Positions 1 through 5,888 of a DNA stretch of 11,160 nucleotides are shown in pieces; position 1 is the first letter of the stretch, and every line of letters begins with the position of its first letter. The notes beneath the pieces are model-generated. The model did no database searches. It worked only from the letters and a program-made list of their open reading frames with translations, and was not told the DNA's origin. The DNA comes from Patescibacteria group bacterium (GTDB lineage Bacteria; Patescibacteriota; Microgenomatia; PFEM01; JAHIFH01): assembly GCA_018900995.1 (NCBI GenBank), contig JAHIFH010000013.1, positions 1 through 11,160 of the forward strand, read 5' to 3'. Both the position numbers and the translations under genes were made by a program.

Positions 1-1
1 A

Positions 2-424
2 GAAATTGTTGACTTAGAACTGGAACTGGGAGAGATTAAAAAACCAGCTCTTTATGTTCTTAATCAGGACGAGGTTGGACCTCAAGAAGGATTTTTAGTG
101 GTCAATGCCAAGACAGGAGGAGGAGTGGATGAATTGATTAAAGAGGCTTATAAACTTTTGGGCTTAATTACTTTTTACACTGTTAAGGGGGGGAAGGAAG
201 TGACCGCCTGGTCGTTGAAGGGAGGAACCGCGGCATTAGAAGCAGCGGAGAAGGTTCATACGGATATGGCCAAGGGATTTATTAAAGCAGAAGTAGCTAG
301 TTTTGAGGATTTGGTTTCAGCAGATAGTTGGCAAAAAGCAAAAAGTCAAGGTAAAATAAGATTAGAGGGCAGAGATTACAGAGTGCAAGATGGCGATGTA
401 GTTGAATTTAAATTTGGAAAATGA
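2..424 (+). CDS. ychF: Ribosome-binding ATPase YchF/OLA1, C-terminal part (5' end outside window)
   Basis: The frame is open from the window edge, so about 140 C-terminal residues of a longer protein are visible. YchF is an Obg-family P-loop NTPase that binds ATP in preference to GTP and associates with the ribosome. The visible part begins near the end of the nucleotide-binding domain: KPALYVLNQDE matches the noncanonical NxxE-type base-recognition motif. It then runs into the C-terminal TGS domain, with LLGLITFYTVKGGKEVTAWSLKGG, AAEKVHTDMAKGFIKAEV and the closing RLEGRDYRVQDGDVVEFKF, all hallmark YchF blocks (long strings given here as landmarks only). From family knowledge, the stretch between NQDE and LLGL is about 35 residues where E. 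coli YchF has roughly 70, so this is a compact variant. It ends 98 bp before rpsF, and a promoter in between separates them. An internal GTG at 98 is not the start, because family homology continues upstream of it. Confidence 0.94.
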   Translation, partial: EIVDLELELGEIKKPALYVLNQDEVGPQEGFLVVNAKTGGGVDELIKEAYKLLGLITFYTVKGGKEVTAWSLKGGTAALEAAEKVHTDMAKGFIKAEVASFEDLVSADSWQKAKSQGKIRLEGRDYRVQDGDVVEFKFGK

Positions 425-427
425 TAG

Positions 428-456
428 TTGTTAGAGAAAAAAGTTTGTGTTATAAT
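428..456 (+). promoter_or_regulatory. Sigma70-type extended -10 promoter for the rpsF operon
   Basis: The -35 box TTGTTA (428-433), a 17-bp spacer and a perfect TATAAT (451-456) form the promoter. TG at 448-449 adds an extended -10 (TGtTATAAT). The expected transcription start is near 463, which leaves a leader of about 60 nt before the rpsF ATG at 523. It lies directly after the ychF stop and is the clearest promoter for the six-gene plus-strand operon. The CCG-containing S6:S18-binding leader motif known from other bacteria is not visible in the leader. Confidence 0.8.
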
Positions 457-522
457 TTCGCACGAGAGATTATACGAGCGTTACTGCGAAGTACAATTTT
501 TCAAAATTAGGGAATAGATAAC

Positions 523-807
523 ATGCGCGATTACGAGCTTGTTTTAGTAATTGATCCAGATTTGGCTGAGGGAGATCAAAAAAAAGAGATTGCCAAAGTC
601 AAAAAAATAATTGAAGATTTAAAAGGCAAGGTTGAGAAAACAGACGAGTGGGGGAAGAGAGAATTAGTATACCCCATCAAGAAAAAGAACCTGGGGTATT
701 ATTTTTTATTGGCAATAAAATTACCTGTTAAAACCCCAGTTGAGGTTGATAATAAGCTCAAATTGGAAGAAAAAATTATTCGTCACTTGTTAGTTAAAAA
801 GGAGTGA
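523..807 (+). CDS. rpsF: 30S ribosomal protein bS6
   Basis: This 94-residue protein has the usual bS6 core and no long acidic tail. bS6 dimerises with bS18 and sits on the platform of the 30S subunit. Recognisable blocks are MRDYELVLVIDPDL at the N-terminus, the KTDEWGKRELVYPIKKK strand-loop region (residues 39-54) and the GYYFLLAIKLP strand (58-68). It ends in the IIRHLLVKKE segment. The ATG at 523 is preceded by AGGGAA (509-514) at 8-nt spacing, a reasonable Shine-Dalgarno. It is the first gene of a classical rpsF-ssb-rpsR cluster and its promoter is at 428-456. Confidence 0.97.
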   Translation: MRDYELVLVIDPDLAEGDQKKEIAKVKKIIEDLKGKVEKTDEWGKRELVYPIKKKNLGYYFLLAIKLPVKTPVEVDNKLKLEEKIIRHLLVKKE

Positions 808-823
808 GCGAGGAAGGAGGGAT

Positions 824-1411
824 ATGGCAACCAGGTCGCTCAATAAAGCTCAGTTAATTGGTAACCTCACTCGGGATCCCGAGTTACGTTATACCCCCCA
901 AGGGACAGCGGTTTGTACCTTTGGGTTGGCAACGAACCGTACTTGGGTAACCGAAGCGGGCGACCAGCGGGAAGATACTCAATTCCACCGCATCGTTGCT
1001 TGGAACAAGCTGGCGGAAATTTGCTCCCAGCTTTTGTTCAAAGGACGGCGAGTCTATGTTGAGGGTCGCTTAAAAACCAGGCAATGGACGGCTCAGGACG
1101 GTAGCCCTCGTCAAACAACCGAGATTGTTATTGACGAGATGCTCATTCTTGATTCTAAACGGGCACCAGGAGAGAGGATTGAAGAGGAAGTTTCTCCTGA
1201 AGAGCCTGTGGAGATGAAAGAAGAACTGCCAGCTGGGGAAGAGGAAGCAGAAGTGGCTGCGCCCAAGAAAAAGAAAGGAAAGGAGCCAACCTCTACACCA
1301 GCCTCGGCAGCGGCTAAGCCAGCGAAAAAGGCTGATGACCAAAAAGAAGCCAAAAAAGCTGACGAAGAAGAGGAAAAAGAAGAGGTAAAGGCTGAAGATA
1401 TACCTTTCTAA
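824..1411 (+). CDS. ssb: Single-stranded DNA-binding protein SSB
   Basis: SSB coats single-stranded DNA during replication, repair and recombination and recruits partner proteins through its C-terminal tip. The OB fold spans about residues 5-112: LNKAQLIGNLTRDPELRYT, then VCTFGLATNR, FHRIVAWNKLAE and GRRVYVEGRLKTRQW. Aromatic residues W41, F54, W60 and W88 lie where SSBs stack on bases. Residues about 113-189 form a linker packed with Lys, Glu and Ala. The protein ends in EDIPF, the conserved partner-binding tip. At 195 residues it is slightly long. A glycine/glutamine-rich linker is typical of the family, so this highly charged one is unusual. The gene looks richer in G+C than its neighbours, most clearly across the OB fold. 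AAGGAGG (814-820) lies only 3 nt before the ATG, a strong match at unusually short spacing. Confidence 0.97.
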   Translation: MATRSLNKAQLIGNLTRDPELRYTPQGTAVCTFGLATNRTWVTEAGDQREDTQFHRIVAWNKLAEICSQLLFKGRRVYVEGRLKTRQWTAQDGSPRQTTEIVIDEMLILDSKRAPGERIEEEVSPEEPVEMKEELPAGEEEAEVAAPKKKKGKEPTSTPASAAAKPAKKADDQKEAKKADEEEEKEEVKAEDIPF

Positions 1412-1430
1412 AAATTAATAATTATCTATT

Positions 1431-1661
1431 ATGAGACAGAAGCGGAAACGACCAGTCCGAGGATTAAAATGTCCTTTTTGCGAATCAGGTAAAAAACCTG
1501 ATTACAAGGAGGTAGAGGCTTTGCAACGCTTTGTCAGCGACCGGGGCAAGATAATTCCTCGCAGTCGGACCGGAGTTTGTGCCAAACACCAGCGCCACCT
1601 CGCTCAGGCTATTAAAAGAGGAAGATTTTTAGGCTTAATTCCTTTTACGACCCAAATATAG
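1431..1661 (+). CDS. rpsR: 30S ribosomal protein bS18, zinc-ligand form
   Basis: The 76-residue protein matches bS18, the partner of bS6 on the 30S platform. Key blocks are DYKEVEALQRFVSDRGKI (residues 24-41), RSRTGVCAKHQRHLAQAIKRGR (44-65) and the closing LGLIPFTTQ. C14 and C17 (CPFC) with C50 and H53 (CAKH) form a likely zinc-binding set, the C+ version seen in some bacterial ribosomal proteins. The 19-bp gap after ssb is almost entirely A and T and holds no Shine-Dalgarno, so translation may depend on coupling to ssb or on an unstructured leader. The gene that normally follows in this operon, rplI (bL9), is absent. Confidence 0.97.
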   Translation: MRQKRKRPVRGLKCPFCESGKKPDYKEVEALQRFVSDRGKIIPRSRTGVCAKHQRHLAQAIKRGRFLGLIPFTTQI

Positions 1662-1663
1662 AC

Positions 1664-2467
1664 ATGGCTGCCCAAAAAGTCAGCTTGGAAAAAGTAACCG
1701 CCTCAATGACCTTACCCATTCCTTCTGGGGTAAGGTTACAGGTAAAAAAAGACCAAAAAGTTAAAGAAGGTCAAATTATTGCCAAGAGAAAGGCTTCTTC
1801 CCAAACAAAAAGCTATCATCTAAGCAAATTAATTGGCGTTTCGCCAAAAAAAGCCCTTAAGTTTTTAGAAAAAAAATTGGGGCAAAAGGTGAAGCAAGGA
1901 GAGTTAGTTGCCCAGAAAAAAAGTTTCTTAGGAAAAAGCGAGAAATTTATTGCCCCCCTTAACGGAATTTTGGATTCTTTAACTGAAGATGGAATTTTGC
2001 GAATTAAAAAAGAGCTTGCTGAAGAAGAAATAAAAGCACCATTTACAGGGAGAGTGAGCGCTACTACTCCAAGTTCAGTTAGTTTATCGTTTGCGGCTGT
2101 GGAAATAAAAGGCAGCTGGGGAGGAGGAAAGAAGGTAACTGGCTACTTGATGGTAATCGAAGGAGAAGACTATGATTTGTTTTCTCTTGATGGAACTTGT
2201 CAGGAGCAGATTGTTGTTCTGAGAGGAAAATTACCTAAAGGTTTATGGTATAAAGCGATTAGTTTAGAGGCAGTTGGCTTTATTGCTGGTAGTTTAACGG
2301 ATAAATCTTTGCAAAAGGAAATTGAAGAGGGAGATGATTCTTTGCCTGTAGTTGTTTTGGGATTAGATGATAAAATTAGTCAAGAAATTTGGGGAGAATT
2401 AAAAAAAGCTAATGGACAGATGGCTTTGATTGATGGCCAAGAAAAACGACTTTTGATTCCTGGGTAG
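1664..2467 (+). CDS. Unrecognised protein with barrel-sandwich-hybrid-like hairpins
   Basis: I do not recognise this 267-residue protein. The N-terminal half has two or three glycine-centred hairpins of the type found in barrel-sandwich hybrid (biotinyl/lipoyl-like, RnfC-like) folds. These are LPIPSGVRLQVKKDQKVKEGQIIAKRK (residues 17-43), LGQKVKQGELVAQKK (72-86) with IAPLNGILDSL (96-106), and IKAPFTGRVS (123-132). No Met-Lys-type attachment lysine is evident, so a biotin or lipoate carrier is unlikely. A glycine patch WGGGKK (152-157) leads into a C-terminal half rich in beta strands and hydrophobic residues (about 158-267). I see no signal peptide or membrane helix. It starts 2 nt after the rpsR stop and ends 4 nt before ctpA, so it is clearly within the operon. 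It occupies the place where rplI normally lies but does not resemble bL9. A role with the ribosome or at the membrane is inference from position only. Confidence 0.72.
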   Translation: MAAQKVSLEKVTASMTLPIPSGVRLQVKKDQKVKEGQIIAKRKASSQTKSYHLSKLIGVSPKKALKFLEKKLGQKVKQGELVAQKKSFLGKSEKFIAPLNGILDSLTEDGILRIKKELAEEEIKAPFTGRVSATTPSSVSLSFAAVEIKGSWGGGKKVTGYLMVIEGEDYDLFSLDGTCQEQIVVLRGKLPKGLWYKAISLEAVGFIAGSLTDKSLQKEIEEGDDSLPVVVLGLDDKISQEIWGELKKANGQMALIDGQEKRLLIPG

Positions 2468-2471
2468 AGCG

Positions 2472-3680
2472 ATGAAACTAAACTTAAGACAAATTAGATT
2501 AACGGTTCTCATTATCGCTTTTGTCATTTTAGTAGGGGGGATAGGTTATTGGCTGGGCGGGCAGGGATTAACAATTAATATTGGTGGACCTCAGAAAATT
2601 ACCATTGACCGGATAACACCGGCTGATAAAGACCTTGATTTTTCTTTATTTTGGACAGTTTGGGATAGATTAACTGCTTCTTATTTAGATAAAACTGCTC
2701 TTAAGCCTCAAGAGATGATTTATGGCGCAATTAAAGGTATGGTCGCTTCTCTTGGTGATCCTTACACAGTTTTTCTTCCCCCTCAAGAGAACAAAGAAGC
2801 TAAGGAAGATTTGAACGGTGCTTTTGAAGGGGTAGGGATTCAATTAGGTTATATTGATGAGCAATTGGCAGTCATTGCCCCTTTATCAGGAATGCCAGCA
2901 GAAAAAGTCGGGGTGAAAGCCGGTGATTTAATTCTTAAGGTTGATGAGCAGGAAACAACTGATATGACTCTTCCCGAGGCAGTGAGTTTAATTCGTGGTC
3001 CTAAAGGAACAACGGTTGAGCTAACTCTTCTTAGCCAGGGAGAAAAAGAACCCCATGAGGTTTTCATTGTTCGGTCCACCATTATTGTTGCCAGCGTGGA
3101 AGTTGTCTTTCTTGAAGAAAATATTGCTCATCTCAAACTAATGCGTTTTGGCGAACGCACGAGTGATGAGTGGGATGAGGCAGTCAATCAGATTTTAACT
3201 CATCAGCCGACTGTCCAAGGAGTAATTTTGGATTTGCGCAATAACCCTGGCGGCTATTTGAGCGGCTCAGTCTTTATCACCTCAGAATTCTTATCTTCAG
3301 GGGTAGTGGTGAAACAAGAAAATGCTGCTGGTAACCAAGAAAGTTATTCGGTTGACCGTCAAGGCATGCTTCTCCATCAGTCTTTAATAGTCTTAGTTAA
3401 TCAAGGAAGTGCCTCAGCCTCAGAAATTGTTGCTGGCGCTCTTCAGGAGTACAAACGAGCCATAATTGTTGGCGAAAAGACTTTTGGTAAAGGAACAATT
3501 CAGGAAGCAGAAGATTTACCTGGAGGAGCAGGCTTACATATTACCAGTGCCAGGTGGCTTTTACCATCTGGTAAGTTTATTGACAATAATGGCATTATTC
3601 CTGATAATCAAATAAAAGATGATCCCACTACCAAAGAAGATGAACAACTTCGAGAAGCAATTAAAGTTCTTGCCGATTAA
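2472..3680 (+). CDS. ctpA: S41-family C-terminal processing peptidase (CtpA/CtpB-like)
   Basis: This is a membrane-anchored serine protease of the tail-specific/CtpA family, acting outside the cytoplasmic membrane. In order it has a short basic N-terminus with one membrane helix (about residues 9-30), a helical segment with KGMVASLGDPYTVFLPP (88-104), a PDZ domain (about 115-190, GVKAGDLILKVDEQ) and the S41 core (about 200-375). The Ser-Lys catalytic pair is S315 in GSASASE and K340 in TFGKGTIQ, with Q344 four residues on, as in B. subtilis CtpB. The substrate-groove motif DLRNNPGGYL is present (254-263). At 402 residues the length is normal. The gene begins 4 nt after the preceding stop, and the htrA gene begins inside its 3' end. 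Together they form an extracytoplasmic proteolysis pair. The gene symbol denotes family, not proven orthology. Confidence 0.95.
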   Translation: MKLNLRQIRLTVLIIAFVILVGGIGYWLGGQGLTINIGGPQKITIDRITPADKDLDFSLFWTVWDRLTASYLDKTALKPQEMIYGAIKGMVASLGDPYTVFLPPQENKEAKEDLNGAFEGVGIQLGYIDEQLAVIAPLSGMPAEKVGVKAGDLILKVDEQETTDMTLPEAVSLIRGPKGTTVELTLLSQGEKEPHEVFIVRSTIIVASVEVVFLEENIAHLKLMRFGERTSDEWDEAVNQILTHQPTVQGVILDLRNNPGGYLSGSVFITSEFLSSGVVVKQENAAGNQESYSVDRQGMLLHQSLIVLVNQGSASASEIVAGALQEYKRAIIVGEKTFGKGTIQEAEDLPGGAGLHITSARWLLPSGKFIDNNGIIPDNQIKDDPTTKEDEQLREAIKVLAD

Positions 3681-4821
3681 AAAACTTCTCATTGGCTTAG
3701 CAATTCTTATTGTTGTTATTGGCTCAATTTTGGGTGGGGCAATTTCCGATAGGCTCTTTGGTTATAGAATCCTTGACCGCTTCTTTCCTCGAGAAGAAGG
3801 ACAGTTGCCCTCCTTAATTCAACAGCGAGTTTTGACTGAAGAATCAGTGGTGATTGATGTCGCCGAGAGAGTCAGTCCTTCGGTGGTGACGGTCAGAGCT
3901 TCTAAAGAACAATCAGTTCTCAGTCCGATTGAAATCGGTCCTTTTGGTTTTACCCTTCCTCAAGAAAAAACTGAAAAAATCGAACTAGACATTGGTAGCG
4001 GCTTTATTATCTCTGCTGATGGTTTGGTAGTAACCAATAAACACGTGGTTAGCGATATTCAAGCGAACTATAAAATTATTACTAAGGACGACAAGACTTA
4101 TGAGATCGAAAAGATTTATCGTGACCCAATAAATGATTTAGCTATATTGAAGATTGAAGCGAGTGGATTAAAGCCAGTTGAAATGGGTGACTCTGATAGG
4201 TTAAAAGTAGGTCAATTTGTTATTGCCATTGGCACGGCTTTGGGTGAATTCCGACACACGGTCACTACCGGAGTCATTTCTGGCTTAGGGCGAGGAATAA
4301 CGGCTGGTTCTCCCTATGAAGGCTATGTAGAGCAATTAGATAATGTTATTCAGACCGATGCCGCCATCAATCCAGGTAATTCGGGTGGGCCGCTTTTGAA
4401 TTCAGCCGGGCAGGTAATTGGGATTAATGTGGCGGTGGTGGCTGGAGGTGAAAATATTGGTTTTGCTATTCCTATCAATATTATTAAAGAAGCAATTGAC
4501 AACTTTAATCAAACCGGACAATTTGCTCGTCCCTTTCTTGGCGTCCGTTACCGAATCATTAGCCAAGATTTAGCTTTGTTAAATGAGGTCCCGCAAGGCG
4601 CTTATATTGTTGATGTTGTTTCTGGGTCAGCAGCAGATAAGGCTGGAGTAAAAGAGGGTGATATTATTACCAAGTTTGACGGTCAACTGGTGCGAGAAGA
4701 AGATGGGGGCTTGGCGAAATTAATCAATTCCAAGAAAATTGGTGATAGAATTGCTCTGACAATCTGGCGAGATGGCAAGGAAATAGAACTAGAAACTGTC
4801 CTCGAAGAATTTAGTCAATAA
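3640..4821 (+). CDS. htrA: HtrA/DegP-type serine protease with one PDZ domain
   Basis: This is a trypsin-fold protease of the HtrA family, membrane-anchored and acting outside the cell membrane on damaged proteins. From the ATG at 3640 it has 393 residues. A basic N-terminus leads to one membrane helix (about 14-34), a spacer, the protease domain (about 70-285) and a single PDZ domain (about 298-388). The triad is complete: H135 in TNKHVV, D166 in INDLAIL and S248 in GNSGGPL. IQTDAAINPGNSGG is the usual block around the serine. Start choice is uncertain. ATG 3619 would overlap ctpA by 62 bp and ATG 3640 overlaps by 41 bp; I prefer 3640 for the smaller overlap and the more typical short basic n-region. 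A TTG at 3670 is also possible. None has a good Shine-Dalgarno, so coupling to ctpA translation is likely. The 3' end overlaps the convergent prfA by 11 bp. Confidence 0.95.
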   Translation: MNNFEKQLKFLPIKKLLIGLAILIVVIGSILGGAISDRLFGYRILDRFFPREEGQLPSLIQQRVLTEESVVIDVAERVSPSVVTVRASKEQSVLSPIEIGPFGFTLPQEKTEKIELDIGSGFIISADGLVVTNKHVVSDIQANYKIITKDDKTYEIEKIYRDPINDLAILKIEASGLKPVEMGDSDRLKVGQFVIAIGTALGEFRHTVTTGVISGLGRGITAGSPYEGYVEQLDNVIQTDAAINPGNSGGPLLNSAGQVIGINVAVVAGGENIGFAIPINIIKEAIDNFNQTGQFARPFLGVRYRIISQDLALLNEVPQGAYIVDVVSGSAADKAGVKEGDIITKFDGQLVREEDGGLAKLINSKKIGDRIALTIWRDGKEIELETVLEEFSQ

Positions 4822-5509
4822 CAGTAGCAGCTTTAACAATCTTCTTCAAATTTCCATCCATGATTTCTTCCAAATGATACCATTTCTTATTTAACCGGTG
4901 ATCGGTAACTCTGTTTTGAGGAAAATTGTAGGTACGGATTTTCTCAGAGCGCATGCCATGACCAACTGCTTCCCGGCGAATACTCGTAAGCTGGGTTTGT
5001 TTTTTCTCCTGTTCTTTTTGCCAAAGTTTTGAACGAAGAAGATTAAGAGCAATTTTTCGGTTTTGTTCTTGAGTTCTTTCTTGTTCACAAGTAACCACTA
5101 TTCCCGAAGGGCGATGGGTTAAACGAACCGCAGAAGAAACTTTTTGAACATTTTGCCCGCCCTGGGTCGAAGCTCGATAAAATTGCCAGTCAATATCTTG
5201 GGGATTAATTTTAATTTGGGCTTCAGTAATTTCTGGCAAAACAACAATGGTGGCGGTTGAAGTATGAATCCGGCCATGGCGTTCGGTGGTCGGAATTCGC
5301 TGGACGCGATGAACCCCGGCTTCGTTTTGAAGCAAGGTAAAAGCGTCTTTACCTTCAATTCTTAAAACTTTTTCTCCTAGAGTTTTAATTTGCCAACCTT
5401 GTTTTTCGGCAAAACGGAGATACATCCGCAAAAGGTTATCCGCCCAAATTTTGGCTTCATCGCCTCCAGCGGCACCACGAATTTCAATAATGGCAATATC
5501 TTTGTTCAT
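4811..5509 (-). CDS. prfA: Peptide chain release factor 1 lacking the N-terminal helical domain
   Basis: Class I release factors recognise stop codons and trigger hydrolysis of peptidyl-tRNA. The protein has 232 residues where RF1 usually has about 355-360. It starts at MNKDIAIIEIRGAAGGDEAK, which corresponds to the first strand of domain 2, so the roughly 100-residue helical domain 1 is missing. Present are AGVHRVQRIPTTERHGRIHTS with the PxT tripeptide P73-T74-T75 (RF1 type; RF2 has SPF), and the catalytic G117-G118-Q119 in STQGGQNV. The block RSEKIRTYNFPQNRVTDHR (188-206) is also present. The frame upstream of the ATG reaches a stop near 5579 inside rpmE with no other start, and no domain-1 coding is seen nearby, so this is not simply a misplaced start. 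The reading frame itself is clean. It lies 8 bp after rpmE, the common rpmE-prfA arrangement. PrfH, which also lacks domain 1, is an alternative, but the context and PxT favour RF1. Confidence 0.9.
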   Translation of the reverse strand: MNKDIAIIEIRGAAGGDEAKIWADNLLRMYLRFAEKQGWQIKTLGEKVLRIEGKDAFTLLQNEAGVHRVQRIPTTERHGRIHTSTATIVVLPEITEAQIKINPQDIDWQFYRASTQGGQNVQKVSSAVRLTHRPSGIVVTCEQERTQEQNRKIALNLLRSKLWQKEQEKKQTQLTSIRREAVGHGMRSEKIRTYNFPQNRVTDHRLNKKWYHLEEIMDGNLKKIVKAATVID

Positions 5510-5517
5510 TGAGAAAA

Positions 5518-5814
5518 TTACCCTTTCTTTTGAAGCATTTCTTTTAGAGTCCGAGGTCGTTCTTCTTTCTTTTCCTTTTCAACTTTCTCTTTCTTTTTCC
5601 AAGCACGAGCTTTGGCTTCTTTTTGTTTGGCCTGGAATTTTTCTACGCGCCCCTGGGTATCAACATATTTCATTTCTCCGGTGAAGAAGGGATGACAAGC
5701 AGCACAAATTTCAACCTGAATCTCCGGCTTAGTTGAGCCGGTTGTAAAACTATGACCACAAGCACAGGTTACTTTGGCATTAGGATACCATTTAGGATGA
5801 ATAGTTTGCTTCAT
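5518..5814 (-). CDS. rpmE: 50S ribosomal protein bL31, zinc form with charged C-terminal extension
   Basis: bL31 bridges the central protuberance of the 50S subunit and the 30S head. From the ATG at 5814 the protein has 98 residues beginning MKQTIHPKWYPNAKVTCACG, the standard bL31 opening. This is why I reject the longer frame from a TTG at 5850. C17, C19, C37 and C40 supply the zinc site of the C+ type. The ribosomal core ends near residue 65 and is followed by about 30 residues rich in Lys, Glu, Arg and Ala, predicted helical and longer than the roughly 70-residue E. coli protein. No good Shine-Dalgarno lies at the usual distance; AAGGAAGG is 25 nt away and better placed for a short upstream ORF. 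The gene is the first of the rpmE-prfA pair and diverges from plsC. Confidence 0.95.
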   Translation of the reverse strand: MKQTIHPKWYPNAKVTCACGHSFTTGSTKPEIQVEICAACHPFFTGEMKYVDTQGRVEKFQAKQKEAKARAWKKKEKVEKEKKEERPRTLKEMLQKKG

Positions 5815-5831
5815 GTCTTTGATTTTATCAT
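5811..5831 (-). CDS. Possible 6-codon leader ORF coupled to rpmE
   Basis: On the minus strand AAGGAAGG (5840-5847) is followed after 8 nt by an ATG at 5831. The frame reads M-I-K-S-K-T and stops at a TGA that overlaps the rpmE ATG as ATGA. The spacing fits this ORF much better than rpmE. It could be a translated leader that hands ribosomes to rpmE by termination-reinitiation. The frame is very short and could arise by chance. Confidence 0.35.
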   Translation of the reverse strand: MIKSKT

Positions 5832-5839
5832 TTATTGAA

Positions 5840-5870
5840 CCTTCCTTCAAGCAAAAACTTGAAAGAGAGG
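5840..5870 (-). promoter_or_regulatory. Leader hairpin that sequesters the rpmE-side Shine-Dalgarno
   Basis: Read on the minus strand, TTCAAG (5858-5863) and CTTGAA (5846-5851) flank a 6-nt loop. The stem continues outward so that CCTCTCTT pairs with the AAGGAAGG Shine-Dalgarno. That gives nine contiguous pairs including one G-U, a mismatch, then two more pairs including another G-U. On the plus strand those wobbles become A-C mismatches, so the structure favours the rpmE transcript. It would occlude ribosome binding unless opened. The transcription start is not defined, so whether the full 5' arm is transcribed is unknown. Confidence 0.45.
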
Positions 5871-5888
5871 AGTAAAATTAGGGTATAA

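Noticed and set aside
463..522. S6:S18-binding leader RNA motif upstream of rpsF
   Set aside because: The conserved CCG bulge of that motif is not present in the leader.
1070..1353. Two overlapping minus-strand open frames opposite ssb
   Set aside because: They mirror the Lys/Glu-rich linker codons (giving Phe/Ser-rich peptide) and have no start signal.
4811..4821. Terminator between htrA and prfA
   Set aside because: The genes overlap tail to tail by 11 bp, and no hairpin with a T tract is visible.
5815..5850. Upstream extension of rpmE from a TTG at 5850
   Set aside because: bL31 proteins begin at the MKQTIHPK-type start, and the extension would place the Shine-Dalgarno inside the coding sequence.
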